Assembly: GCA_020633655.1 (NCBI GenBank) | Contig: JACKDF010000009.1 | Coordinates: 186,001 to 250,000 of the forward strand | Length of the DNA stretch: 64,000 nucleotides | DNA from: Deferribacteres bacterium | GTDB lineage: Bacteria; Zhuqueibacterota; Zhuqueibacteria; Zhuqueibacterales; Geothermadaptataceae | Direction of reading: 5' to 3' | In this document: piece by piece, positions 1 to 8,271 of the stretch | Position numbering within the stretch: position 1 is the stretch's first letter | Layout of the letters: every line of letters begins with the position of its first letter | Position numbers and translations under genes: made by a program | Notes under the pieces: generated by a model | What the model was told of the DNA's origin: nothing | Seen by the model: only the letters and a program-made list of their open reading frames with translations | Database searches by the model: none

Positions 1-1129
1 TGGGGGATTCGCCATTACGCCCGTAGAAAGCCTGCAGCAAGTCGGATTGCTCGGTTTTCGTGGGTAATCCCGTGCTCGGTCCACCGCGTTGAATATTGAC
101 GATGACCAGCGGCAGTTCTGTCATAACCGCAAGTCCCATAAATTCCGATTTCAGCGCGATACCCGGCCCACTGGTTGTCGTAACACCGAGGGCGCCGGCA
201 TAAGCTGCACCCAATGCAGCACCGATACCCGCGATTTCATCTTCTGCCTGAAAGGTTTTTACATCATAATTTTTATGCTTCGAGAGCTCGTGCAAAATAT
301 CACTTGCTGGGGTAATCGGATAGCTACCCAAAAAGAGCTCGCGACCTGACTTTTTCGCAGCGGTGATTAAACCGAATGCGATACCTTCGTTTCCAGTAAT
401 ATTTCTGTAAAGCCCGGGTTTTTTTGCAGCTTTTGGAATCCGGAAGGATGTCGTGAAAATTTCGGTTGAAAGGGCGTAGGAAAAACCAGCCTTCAAAGCT
501 TTGGTGTTGGCTTCGATTAAATCGTCTTTCCCTTTGAACTTACTTTTAATCCAGTTCTCAGTCATGTCCATGGGACGGCTGTACATCCAGTAGGTCATGC
601 CGAGGGCAAAAAAATTCTTACAGCGGTCCTTAATCTTCATGTTCAAATCAAGATCGCTCAAAGCTTCTCTTGTCAGTCCGGTTATGTTCACCGGAAAAAT
701 CTGGTAGGCACTGAGCGTGCCATCTTCCAGCGGATTGCTTTCGTACCCCGCCAATGTCAGGTTACGACTCTGGAAGGAGTCGGTGTTGATGATAATAATT
801 CCGTTATCTTTGAGATTGGGTAAATTTACTTTCAGTGCCGCGGGATTCATCGCAACGAGTACATCCGGAGAGTCTCCCGGGGTGTGAACATCGCTGCTGC
901 TGAACTGTATCTGAAATCCTGAAACACCAAAAAGGGTGCCAACTGGGGCACGGATTTCGGCAGGATAATCCGGTAATGTATTTAAGTCATTCCCGATTCC
1001 CGCAGTTGTATTGGTAAACTGACTTCCGGTAAGTTGCATGCCATCTCCGGAATCGCCGGCGAAACATATGGTTACGCGCTCGAGTTCCTGGACTTCTTTT
1101 TCAGTCCCCTGTACCTCTTTTTCGCTCAT
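1..1129 (-). CDS. korA: 2-oxoacid:ferredoxin oxidoreductase, alpha subunit (C-terminus off window)
   Basis: Likely alpha subunit of 2-oxoglutarate (or related 2-oxoacid):ferredoxin oxidoreductase, which oxidatively decarboxylates the oxoacid to acyl-CoA and reduces ferredoxin in the cytoplasm. About 376 residues are visible. The N-terminal part (residues ~15-190) is the gamma-type domain with GDSGDGMQLTG, and the fused pyrimidine-binding domain begins near residue 225 with GNEGIAFG and GSYPITPASDIL; TTTSGPG and NIQRGGPSTG follow. This gamma-alpha fusion order is the KorA pattern. The ATG at 1129 is preceded by GAGG. The stop lies beyond the left edge, where the beta subunit would be expected. 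The exact oxoacid cannot be told from the sequence. Confidence 0.9.
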   Translation of the reverse strand, partial: MSEKEVQGTEKEVQELERVTICFAGDSGDGMQLTGSQFTNTTAGIGNDLNTLPDYPAEIRAPVGTLFGVSGFQIQFSSSDVHTPGDSPDVLVAMNPAALKVNLPNLKDNGIIIINTDSFQSRNLTLAGYESNPLEDGTLSAYQIFPVNITGLTREALSDLDLNMKIKDRCKNFFALGMTYWMYSRPMDMTENWIKSKFKGKDDLIEANTKALKAGFSYALSTEIFTTSFRIPKAAKKPGLYRNITGNEGIAFGLITAAKKSGRELFLGSYPITPASDILHELSKHKNYDVKTFQAEDEIAGIGAALGAAYAGALGVTTTSGPGIALKSEFMGLAVMTELPLVIVNIQRGGPSTGLPTKTEQSDLLQAFYGRNGESP

Positions 1130-1431
1130 TTTATTGCCTCATTCATTTTGCAAATATTTTTAAAAGGGAAAATGGGTTAATGTTCATTTGCTTCATTCAA
1201 TCGCTGTGATTTTTAAAGTATGAGTAGGGGAAGTCCCTTGCCCGGTCCTGGAGTTTATGAAAGAAGCAGTTATAAAACCTTTGAATTTACAAATTTTTTA
1301 TTAAGGGTGTATAATATATTCTCTTAATATTTACTTACAATCAATTTTATTCCAGTTAGTAAAAAAATGAATACATCGAAGGAATACAGTTGAAACCTGA
1401 TTTATTCAGGCAATGTGTAATTAAAAAATGA

Positions 1432-1540
1432 GGGCTGTGTCAAAACATGTAACGCGACATTCATGTCGCTCATCTTTGAGGCCAAGCTTTCGACATAAAT
1501 GTCGAATTACAGTCAGTAAATCATGTTTTGACTCAGCCCC
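1432..1540. repeat. 109-bp palindromic element, copy 1
   Basis: The ends form an inverted repeat (GGGGCTGWGTCAAAACATG), and two shorter CGACAT...ATGTCG palindromes lie inside. A second, diverged copy lies at 57878-57989. No ORF is carried. The rest of the 1130-1612 gap is AT-rich and shows nothing else I can name. Confidence 0.85.
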
Positions 1541-1612
1541 AATCTTGATGTTCCCATGCAATCGTTGGGTTTATAAATTAAACAGAGTAGTAGAACATCA
1601 GAGATTCATTGG

Positions 1613-3589
1613 CTAATCCAAAATATTTAAAAATTTCTCGTATTGTGAATTCACCAATTCCATATCCTTTTCCAATTTTAACTTAAAGGAATTTTCGTCG
1701 AAAACTCCGCGAACGTTTGCGAAATCCGCATCCTGGTTTCCATCGATACCAAAGCCGGTTTTTACATTGCCTTCAAATTCTTTTCCGGCATCGCTCAGAA
1801 CCATTTTCAATAATTTCATCGAGGACGTTTTCCATTGCTCCATGAGGTACTGCCAGTTCTCCAATGGTGCTGTTTTTAATGAATGCCCCGTAGTTTGTTT
1901 ATAATTCGCTAAAAACCACTGCCATTCGTCGTCGTAATAGCTGGAGAATATCGTGTTCAATCCACCATAGATTTGTTCGAAGCTCGATATGGCTCCGGTG
2001 CTAAGAGCTGTTGTCAATTCTTCCAGGCGGCTTTTTCGGCAGATCAAACCACAGACATCGACCCATTGCTCTTCAGGCTTAAGTTCAGCGCTCTCGGAAG
2101 GGGAGAATAAGTCCGCGAGTTTTTTTGCGCCCTTCGTTTCCATTCGTTTGACAAGGATATCGCCGAAATATTTATCCAAAATAAGCTGGTAGTAGCGACT
2201 GCAGGTTTTAAGCAGCAATCGCTTGATATGGATGCCTTTAAAAGAAACGAAAGATTGACCTTTTTGCGACCGTTCGTGCAGGTCATTGAGGATATTTTGC
2301 CCTTTCAGCATTTTTTGCCCTGTGAAAGGTGAAAGAACATCGAAAATGATAAAGTCACGTTTGCGGCTGGAGGTCCTTTTGTCACGTGCTGGCCACTTGA
2401 GTGCATCGCGGAAGGTGCCGGTTGTGAAATAATTCATCCCGGGTATGATAAATGATCGACCGCCTTCTTCGCTAAGATAGGCAAAGGGCAGATTCGTGGT
2501 ATCGAAATTCGCATAATGCTTGCCTAAAACGGCGCTGAAGGCGCCAACACGTGCCGGCCATAACAGATAAGAGGATGAGCCTGTTTTACAACCGCGTTCC
2601 AAAATGCCCTGGTGCACCGGGCCGAGTTTGTACATGTGGTTGGACTGGTTTGTGGCGCTTCCCGCATTGTAAAAGGAAAAATAACCCGCTATGAGCAGTG
2701 TGGAACGGTGGTGTGTTACCGTGTACGGCCCGCCAAATACTGAACAAAGTTCGGAGTGAAAGGCTTCGGAATTGGCAAAAAGAACGGTGTTCTCCAGCGA
2801 GACTTGTTTTCCAACTTTACAGGCTTCGCCAACCAGGGAAGAGGTAACCATCGCGCCGTCCTTTACACTGGCGCCTTTTTGCATGATAAAGTTGTCCGCA
2901 ATCACCCCGCTGCCAATGAATGTCGGTGCTTCCGCTGAAGAATCAATGGTGCCTTCATTTAACGAAAGAACGTTTTCCAGTTCGGCGTTTTCTCCAATGC
3001 AGACGTTCGTGATTTTCGTGCAGTTTCTTATGCGGGTATTGCTGCCGATCGTTGCCTGAGTGTTTTTTATTTCAGTGCAAAATGCCTCTGTAATTTTATT
3101 CAATCCATCGATGAGCGGCAGGTTGTCGCGGTACATAATGGTGAGATACGCGACCTGCGCATTCGTTTCTCTGCAGATTTTTAAACCACGTCCACCACCT
3201 TCGTTGAGCGCATCGACGGTGTGCCCGTTGCCGAAAGTGCTTTCTCCTTCGCAGCTAATTTCGCCGATGTTTTCAATGACGACGCCGGATTCTATTTTCA
3301 CATTTTCCAGTGTGCCATTCACATTCGCAATGTAGCAATTGCTGCCAATTTCAACGTTTTGTAGCGTGGCGTTGTAAATACCACATTTTTTTTTCCTGCT
3401 GCCAGAGACCGCAATCTCTCCCTGTTGAAGGGCGAGTTTAATTGTGCCGCCGAAACTGACATGGTGAAACCGCGTTGGGTCAAACTTTGATGATACGAAC
3501 ACTTGTGACCAATCATCCGCCTGGCATCCGTTCCGCTCAAGCGCCGCAATATCATCCTTGCCCACGGCATTGTATTTTTCGTGATTCAT
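1613..3589 (-). CDS. DUF4954 family protein (left-handed beta-helix)
   Basis: A 658-residue cytoplasmic-looking protein without signal peptide. Residues ~60-270 show the irregular hexapeptide periodicity of a left-handed beta-helix, as in sugar nucleotidyltransferases and acyltransferases (for example NATLQNVEIGSNCYIANVNG, then SNTRIRNCTKITNVCIGENA). The C-terminal half is helical. The architecture and the GGGRGLKICRETNAQ segment match DUF4954, a family of unknown reaction found in Bacteroidota and relatives. It is downstream of, and co-directional with, a free-standing ACP and ackA-pta, so an acyl- or nucleotidyl-transfer role is possible but unproven. The ATG at 3589 has a weak site (CCCGGGAG). 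Confidence 0.8.
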   Translation of the reverse strand: MNHEKYNAVGKDDIAALERNGCQADDWSQVFVSSKFDPTRFHHVSFGGTIKLALQQGEIAVSGSRKKKCGIYNATLQNVEIGSNCYIANVNGTLENVKIESGVVIENIGEISCEGESTFGNGHTVDALNEGGGRGLKICRETNAQVAYLTIMYRDNLPLIDGLNKITEAFCTEIKNTQATIGSNTRIRNCTKITNVCIGENAELENVLSLNEGTIDSSAEAPTFIGSGVIADNFIMQKGASVKDGAMVTSSLVGEACKVGKQVSLENTVLFANSEAFHSELCSVFGGPYTVTHHRSTLLIAGYFSFYNAGSATNQSNHMYKLGPVHQGILERGCKTGSSSYLLWPARVGAFSAVLGKHYANFDTTNLPFAYLSEEGGRSFIIPGMNYFTTGTFRDALKWPARDKRTSSRKRDFIIFDVLSPFTGQKMLKGQNILNDLHERSQKGQSFVSFKGIHIKRLLLKTCSRYYQLILDKYFGDILVKRMETKGAKKLADLFSPSESAELKPEEQWVDVCGLICRKSRLEELTTALSTGAISSFEQIYGGLNTIFSSYYDDEWQWFLANYKQTTGHSLKTAPLENWQYLMEQWKTSSMKLLKMVLSDAGKEFEGNVKTGFGIDGNQDADFANVRGVFDENSFKLKLEKDMELVNSQYEKFLNILD

Positions 3590-3614
3590 TATTTTTACTC
3601 CCGGGAAATAAATT

Positions 3615-3682
3615 ACGTTTGAAAGTGTGAAAGTATGAAAGTGTGAAAGTGGGAACGTTCAAACGTTCATACTTTCAAACGT
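3615..3682. repeat. Hairpin built from tandem GAAAGTRT units
   Basis: The outer arms ACGTTTGAAAGT and ACTTTCAAACGT are perfectly complementary. Between them lie four near-identical GAAAGTRT octamers and a GAACGTTC palindrome. It sits between the ACP stop and the DUF4954 start and could be an RNA processing or stability element. Confidence 0.6.
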
Positions 3683-3698
3683 GCAACCTTTAGACTTT

Positions 3699-3938
3699 CT
3701 ACCGTGCAAGATACCGATCGATAAATGTGACTGCATCTCCAACTGTTTTTACTGCCAGGGCTTCGTCTTCATCCATTTCGATATCAAATTCTTCATCAAA
3801 TGCTGCTACAAGTTCGATGGACTGAATCGATTCTGCACCCAAATCTTCAACAAATCGGGAATCTGTTTCAATAATTGCTGCATCGATTTTCAACAATTCT
3901 GCTGTTATATTTTTTACTCTTTCCAAAGTCGTGGCCAT
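3699..3938 (-). CDS. Acyl carrier protein (free-standing)
   Basis: A 79-residue acidic helical protein with the ACP signature DLGAESIQSIELV. Ser37 is the predicted 4'-phosphopantetheine attachment site, in DLGAES rather than the common DLGADS. ATG is preceded by AAAGGAGAATCAA. It would carry acyl thioesters in the cytoplasm. It stands away from the fatty-acid island at 20.8-27.6 kb and lies between ackA and the DUF4954 gene, so it may be the housekeeping ACP or a dedicated carrier for its neighbours; the sequence cannot decide. Confidence 0.9.
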   Translation of the reverse strand: MATTLERVKNITAELLKIDAAIIETDSRFVEDLGAESIQSIELVAAFDEEFDIEMDEDEALAVKTVGDAVTFIDRYLAR

Positions 3939-4037
3939 TTGATTCTCCTTTTTTTACATATTTTATTCATAAAACCAAGATTGGGGATGGTTGTCCCATC
4001 GTTAACGCTACGCAACGCAACGCATGAACAAACCGCG

Positions 4038-5255
4038 TCAAATAGTTGATTCTACCATTTCATATTCCCGGGCCAGTGCATAAGTGTCCCTGGCAATTGC
4101 ACCTTCTTCATTTGTAGGAATCACAAGGATTTTTATCCGTGAGTTGTTTGTGTGAATTTCGCCTGCCTCGCCCACAACTGTCTGATTTTTTTTATTATCG
4201 AGTTGCAGACCAAGGTTGTCGAGTTCGTTTAAAATTCTTTCACGCATCGAAATACTGTTTTCGCCAATCCCGCCTGTAAAGACAACGGCATCACACCGGT
4301 TCAGAACGGCGAGATAGGATCCAATGTATTTTTTAATTCGATAGGCAAAGATATCCAGAGCGAGTTTCGCCGATTCATCTCCGGCTTCCTCTTTTTCTTG
4401 TAAATCGCGCACATCATTCGATAATCCGGATATGCCAAGAAGCCCTGATTTTTTGTTGAAAAGGGTATCCAGCTCTCCCGGCTGGTAACCCAGGCGAATT
4501 AAATGAAAAATGATCGCCGGGTCGAGATCGCCGGTACGCGTGCCCATGACAAGGCCTTCCAAAGGCGTCAGGCCCATGCTTGTATCGACCGATTTACCCT
4601 CACGAATAGCGGCGATTGAACAGCCATTCCCCAGGTGGCAGGTGATAAGATTGACGGCATATTTGTGTTTACCCAAACGTTCGGCTGCCTCGCGTGCTAC
4701 GTACCGGTGGGATGTACCGTGAAATCCATAACGACGGATTTTGTGTTTTTGGTACATCTCATAGGGTAAACCGTAAAGATAGGCAGTTTTGGGAATGCTT
4801 TGGTGAAAGGCTGTGTCGAAGCAGGCTATTTGTGGGACGTCGCCAAACATCGCTTTCGCAGCCCGGATGCCGGTGAGATTTGCCGGATTGTGCAGCGGCG
4901 CCAGTTCGCAATAAGCCTCGATGACTTTTTCCAGTTCTTGCGTGCAAACAACAGAACCCGTAAATGTCTCACCGCCGTGCACGACACGGTGGCCGCATGC
5001 CTCAATTTCCTCCAGAGATGAAATTGCTCCTTTTTCCGGATGTGTGAGCATCCTTTCAATGACATGCATGGCATGCGCATGATCTGGAATTTTTTCATCG
5101 ATTTCGAGATTGGAGCCATTGTTTCCCTGCAGGGCTTGTGACTGTTCTTCGCCAATACGTTGAACCAGACCTTTCGTCAGAACTTTGTTCTCAGGCATCT
5201 CAAAAAGCTGGTATTTAATCGATGAGCTACCACAATTTAAAACGAGTATTTTCAT
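4038..5255 (-). CDS. ackA: Acetate kinase
   Basis: Interconverts acetate + ATP and acetyl phosphate + ADP. The 405-residue product begins MKILVLNCGSSSIKYQ, the family N-terminus, and contains RVVHGG, CFDTAFH, CHLGNG and GGIGENS motifs of the ASKHA fold. The ATG at 5255 is chosen because GAAGGG precedes it; the longer reading frame to 5288 only adds residues translated from a repeat element (5268-5348). Phosphotransacetylase lies immediately upstream, so the pair runs the acetyl-CoA/acetate pathway for substrate-level ATP synthesis or acetate uptake. Confidence 0.97.
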   Translation of the reverse strand: MKILVLNCGSSSIKYQLFEMPENKVLTKGLVQRIGEEQSQALQGNNGSNLEIDEKIPDHAHAMHVIERMLTHPEKGAISSLEEIEACGHRVVHGGETFTGSVVCTQELEKVIEAYCELAPLHNPANLTGIRAAKAMFGDVPQIACFDTAFHQSIPKTAYLYGLPYEMYQKHKIRRYGFHGTSHRYVAREAAERLGKHKYAVNLITCHLGNGCSIAAIREGKSVDTSMGLTPLEGLVMGTRTGDLDPAIIFHLIRLGYQPGELDTLFNKKSGLLGISGLSNDVRDLQEKEEAGDESAKLALDIFAYRIKKYIGSYLAVLNRCDAVVFTGGIGENSISMRERILNELDNLGLQLDNKKNQTVVGEAGEIHTNNSRIKILVIPTNEEGAIARDTYALAREYEMVESTI

Positions 5256-5267
5256 ATTATTCCCTTC

Positions 5268-5348
5268 AAAGTGCGATGCGCTTGCCACATTAGCGAATAC
5301 AGGTAATTCTAAATTTATCGCTTAAAACATGTAAAGTGCGTCGCATTT
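5268..5348 (-). repeat. Paired-palindrome (REPIN-like) element upstream of ackA
   Basis: About 81 bp bounded by two AAGTGCGWYGCRCTT-type palindromes in mirrored orientation. A related 83-bp unit occurs in the same orientation relative to its downstream gene at 32343-32425, before the TIR-STAND gene. It lies in the pta-ackA gap, ending 7 bases before the ackA ribosome site. Confidence 0.75.
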
Positions 5349-5352
5349 AAAA

Positions 5353-6342
5353 TTACCATTTCGCTTGAACTGCGGTAATTGCTGCGACTGCAACTAAATC
5401 GTCAACCGTAGCGCCTCGCGACATATCGTTTACCGGTTTTGCGAATCCTTGCATGATTGGTCCGTAGGCTTTGGCATGTGCCAGGTATTGCACCAATTTG
5501 TAATTGATGTTGCCAGAATCAAGATCGGGAAAGACCAGGACATTAGCAGAACCGGCAACATGACTTTCCTTAACCTTTTTGGCTGCCACCCTGGGGACAA
5601 TGGCTGCGTCTCCCTGTAACTCACCATCTATCGCCAGATCCGGATTGAGTATTTTTGCAATCTCAACAGCTTGTACGACTTTATCGACGTCGGCATGATT
5701 CGCTGAGCCCTTGGTTGAGAAGGATAAAAAAGCGATGCGAGGTTCCAAATCCAACAGAGCTTTTGCATTTAAACCTGCAGCTACACCAATTTCCGCCAGC
5801 TCCTGTGCCGACGGTGAAACGGCAACCGCGCAATCAGCGAAAATGAAGACTTTATCCTTTTCCCCTGCGAACTCTGGTACCACCATGATGAAAAAACTCG
5901 AAGGTTTGGTGAAACCTTCCTTTAATCCAATAGTCAGTGATGCGATCTGGATAACGAAGGCCGTTGCTGTGGCCACACCCGCAACCATGCCATCTGCTTC
6001 TCCTGATTTTACCATCATACCACCGAAGGCCAAAGGTTTCTTCACCATTTTTTTTGCGATGGCTAATTTCATGTCCCGGGAGGTGGCATACATGTCTGCA
6101 AAATAGGCTAATTTCTCTTCCTGTTCCTGCAAATCGATGATTTCAATTCCGGCAAGCGACGTGTTGTGTGAAGAAGCAATGCGCATTATTTCCTCATTAT
6201 CACCGATCAAAATTGGTTTTGCAAATCCCAGCGCCTGCACCTCAGCTGCTGCCTGGATGATTCGTTCATCACTTCCCTCGGGAAAAACAAGCTTTGCTGG
6301 CTTTTTATGCGCTTTCTCAATGAAGCTGTCGATTAAATTCAT
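5353..6342 (-). CDS. pta: Phosphate acetyltransferase
   Basis: Transfers acetyl between CoA and phosphate, supplying acetate kinase. The 329-residue protein is the short single-domain Pta type, without the N-terminal DRTGG/AAA part of enterobacterial Pta. Family motifs: FPEGSDER near the N-terminus, VSPSAQELAEI, LSFSTKGSA and NVLVFPDLDSGN. The ATG at 6342 (MNLIDSF) is preferred over a TTG 12 bases upstream because the sequence TTGGAGCATAAAATG places GGAG correctly for it. It is followed by ackA on the same strand. Confidence 0.95.
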   Translation of the reverse strand: MNLIDSFIEKAHKKPAKLVFPEGSDERIIQAAAEVQALGFAKPILIGDNEEIMRIASSHNTSLAGIEIIDLQEQEEKLAYFADMYATSRDMKLAIAKKMVKKPLAFGGMMVKSGEADGMVAGVATATAFVIQIASLTIGLKEGFTKPSSFFIMVVPEFAGEKDKVFIFADCAVAVSPSAQELAEIGVAAGLNAKALLDLEPRIAFLSFSTKGSANHADVDKVVQAVEIAKILNPDLAIDGELQGDAAIVPRVAAKKVKESHVAGSANVLVFPDLDSGNINYKLVQYLAHAKAYGPIMQGFAKPVNDMSRGATVDDLVAVAAITAVQAKW

Positions 6343-6370
6343 TTTATGCTCCAACGAAATCCCTTAAATT

Positions 6371-6386
6371 TGCCCCACGAGGGGCA
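6371..6386 (-). other. Perfect short hairpin in the pta leader
   Basis: TGCCCC-ACGA-GGGGCA, a 6-bp GC-rich stem 28 bases upstream of the pta start. There is no T-run on the pta strand, so it is not a standard terminator. Confidence 0.4.
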
Positions 6387-6403
6387 TTCTACATAGAATC
6401 TAT

Positions 6404-6530
6404 CCGGCAATGCTTAGTTTTTCTTCATACCGGAATCCACTATTGGTTGAGGTTGAAAGAAATGGATTTTGCTTCGCCGAACTTCGTTTCGGCTAAAAAC
6501 TTACCGGAATGACGCCTTTCCCGGATGAAC
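6404..6530. repeat. CCGGAATCCA-type dispersed repeat, copy 1
   Basis: Contains ACCGGAATCCACT and AAATGGATTTTGCTTCRCCG blocks shared in the same order with 59226-59370, and the ACCGGAATGACG end often seen in REP-like elements. It fills most of the 6343-6584 gap between nagB and pta. Confidence 0.7.
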
Positions 6531-6584
6531 TCTACAGAGTTGTTTTATTTATTAAAAAATAATTCAAATATTCTTCACGAAAAG

Positions 6585-7391
6585 TTACACAGTAATCGGT
6601 TCCAGATTAAAACGTTCGACATCTTTGAAATAGCGCTCGGTGGATACTTTAAGCTCCATCGTTGCATCTTCGTCGCAGACGACCATGCCCTTGGGATGCA
6701 GCTGCAGCATAGAAATCGTATACATGTGATTGACACCTTCTTCTATTCCTTTTTGCAGTGCATTCGCCTTTGCGTAACCACTCACCAGAATGAGCACTTC
6801 TTTGGCGTCCATAACCGTGCCCACACCGACTGTGAGCGCTGTGTGCGGAACTTTTTTTACATCATTCCCAAAAAAGCGGGCATTGGCAGAAATCGTATCA
6901 TAGGTTAAAGTTTTTACCCGGGTACGGGAGGTAAGGGATGAACCGGGTTCGTTGAATGCGATGTGGCCATCCGGGCCGATACCGCCTAAAAACAAATGAA
7001 TACCCCCATTTTTTTTGATTTTTTCTTCGTATTGGGCGCATTCTGCTTCCGGATCTTCAGCATTGCCATTCAGGATGTTGATGTTCTCTTTTGGAATATC
7101 GATATGGTTGAAGAATTTACTGTACATGAAATAATGATAGCTTTCAGGGTGGCTTTCGGAGATTCCGATGTACTCATCCATGTTGAAAGTGATGACATTT
7201 TTAAAGGAAATTTTGCCGGCTTTGTAATGCTCTATGAGTTTTTCATACGTTCCTACCGGGGAAGAGCCGGTGGGCAAACCAAGAATAAAAGGCTTTTCTT
7301 GACTTGGGTTGAATTTATTTATTTTACTGACGATGTAGTTCGCTGTCCACTGGCTCATGGCATCGTAGTCTTTTTGAATAATCATTCGCAT
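6585..7391 (-). CDS. nagB: Glucosamine-6-phosphate deaminase
   Basis: Converts glucosamine-6-phosphate to fructose-6-phosphate and ammonia, the committed step of amino-sugar catabolism. The 268-residue length is typical of NagB. Visible motifs: LPTGSSPVG phosphate loop, NMDEYIG with the catalytic Asp, FLGGIGPDGHIAFNEPGSS with the catalytic His, and TVGVGTVMDA near the allosteric region. The ATG at 7391 follows AGGAG with 7 bases spacing. No NagA or NagR neighbour is present; pta-ackA follows on the same strand after a repeat-filled 242-bp gap. Confidence 0.96.
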   Translation of the reverse strand: MRMIIQKDYDAMSQWTANYIVSKINKFNPSQEKPFILGLPTGSSPVGTYEKLIEHYKAGKISFKNVITFNMDEYIGISESHPESYHYFMYSKFFNHIDIPKENINILNGNAEDPEAECAQYEEKIKKNGGIHLFLGGIGPDGHIAFNEPGSSLTSRTRVKTLTYDTISANARFFGNDVKKVPHTALTVGVGTVMDAKEVLILVSGYAKANALQKGIEEGVNHMYTISMLQLHPKGMVVCDEDATMELKVSTERYFKDVERFNLEPITV

Positions 7392-7630
7392 AATTGTGAC
7401 TCCTTTTTCCTTCTTGTTCGGGGAATTTTATTTTTTGATTTAATTAATTGACTAAAACAACCAATATTGGTAAAAAAATACCAATGACGCAAAGTGAATA
7501 AATGCCAGCGTTATTGGAGATTATAAGACAGAAAAAATAAGGCGTGGATTTTTATAAGAACAAAAATAACAGATGTTAATTTAGAGAATCAGTTTCTAAA
7601 GGCAAGTGAAATACCATTTTTTTGAAAGAA

Positions 7631-8164
7631 TTAACATGATTGCTCGCGTACTTTGTAATCAAGAATATTCCCCCGTGAATCGTGCTTGATCTCACAACAT
7701 GTCTGGATTGCGTATCTCAATTTTTGTCTCGCGCGTTGCACCCGTGATTTTGCCCCTGAGGCGGATAAACCCAATGCCTCTGCTAATTTCGTTTGTGGCA
7801 TGCCTTCAATATCCGTGAGTAATAAAGCCTGTCGATATTTTTCCGGCAGCGTATGAATGAGTGGTTCGATGCATGTCGCAAGTTTTTCTGCTCTCTGTTG
7901 CTGAACCTCGAGCATGGGAATATCTTGTGCGTCATCTATATCAAAAGTTGGTTTTTTCTTGCGATAATAATCGATTATGGTGTTGCGGACGATCTGAAAT
8001 AGCCATGCCTGCAGCTTTTCCCGATTTTGTAAACTCGCAGATTTTGTATGAATTTTAAGATACACATCCTGCAGGATATCTTCTGCGTCTTCAGCATTGT
8101 GAATCCGGTACTGAATATATTTTTTTAATTGGAGGTGGAAAGTTTTTACTATTTCATTCGTCAT
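7631..8164 (-). CDS. ECF RNA polymerase sigma factor, SigZ-like
   Basis: A 177-residue sigma-70 family protein with region 2 (residues ~8-75, EDILQDVYLKIH and RNTIIDYYRKKK) and region 4 (residues ~105-150, LPEKYRQALLLTDIEGMPQ followed by the LSASGAKSRVQRAR helix-turn-helix). The C-terminal tail with TCC...DSRGNILDY is characteristic of the SigZ subgroup and could bind metal or sense redox state. No anti-sigma factor gene lies next to it, so its signal is unknown. A weak GAAAAAGAA precedes the ATG. Confidence 0.88.
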   Translation of the reverse strand: MTNEIVKTFHLQLKKYIQYRIHNAEDAEDILQDVYLKIHTKSASLQNREKLQAWLFQIVRNTIIDYYRKKKPTFDIDDAQDIPMLEVQQQRAEKLATCIEPLIHTLPEKYRQALLLTDIEGMPQTKLAEALGLSASGAKSRVQRARQKLRYAIQTCCEIKHDSRGNILDYKVREQSC

Positions 8165-8271
8165 GTTCTTTTTCGTGAGAATTAATGCTAATTTGAAATT
8201 TGAGAATATTGATTTATAGCGACGCGTGTTTTTCGTAAAGGACGCATTATTTTGTGGATGATGCAGAATTT

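Noticed and set aside
4038..5288. Longer ackA reading frame beginning MASASHF
   Set aside because: The extra residues come from the paired-palindrome repeat; the same MASASHF is read from the copy before the TIR-STAND gene. GAAGGG supports the start at 5255.
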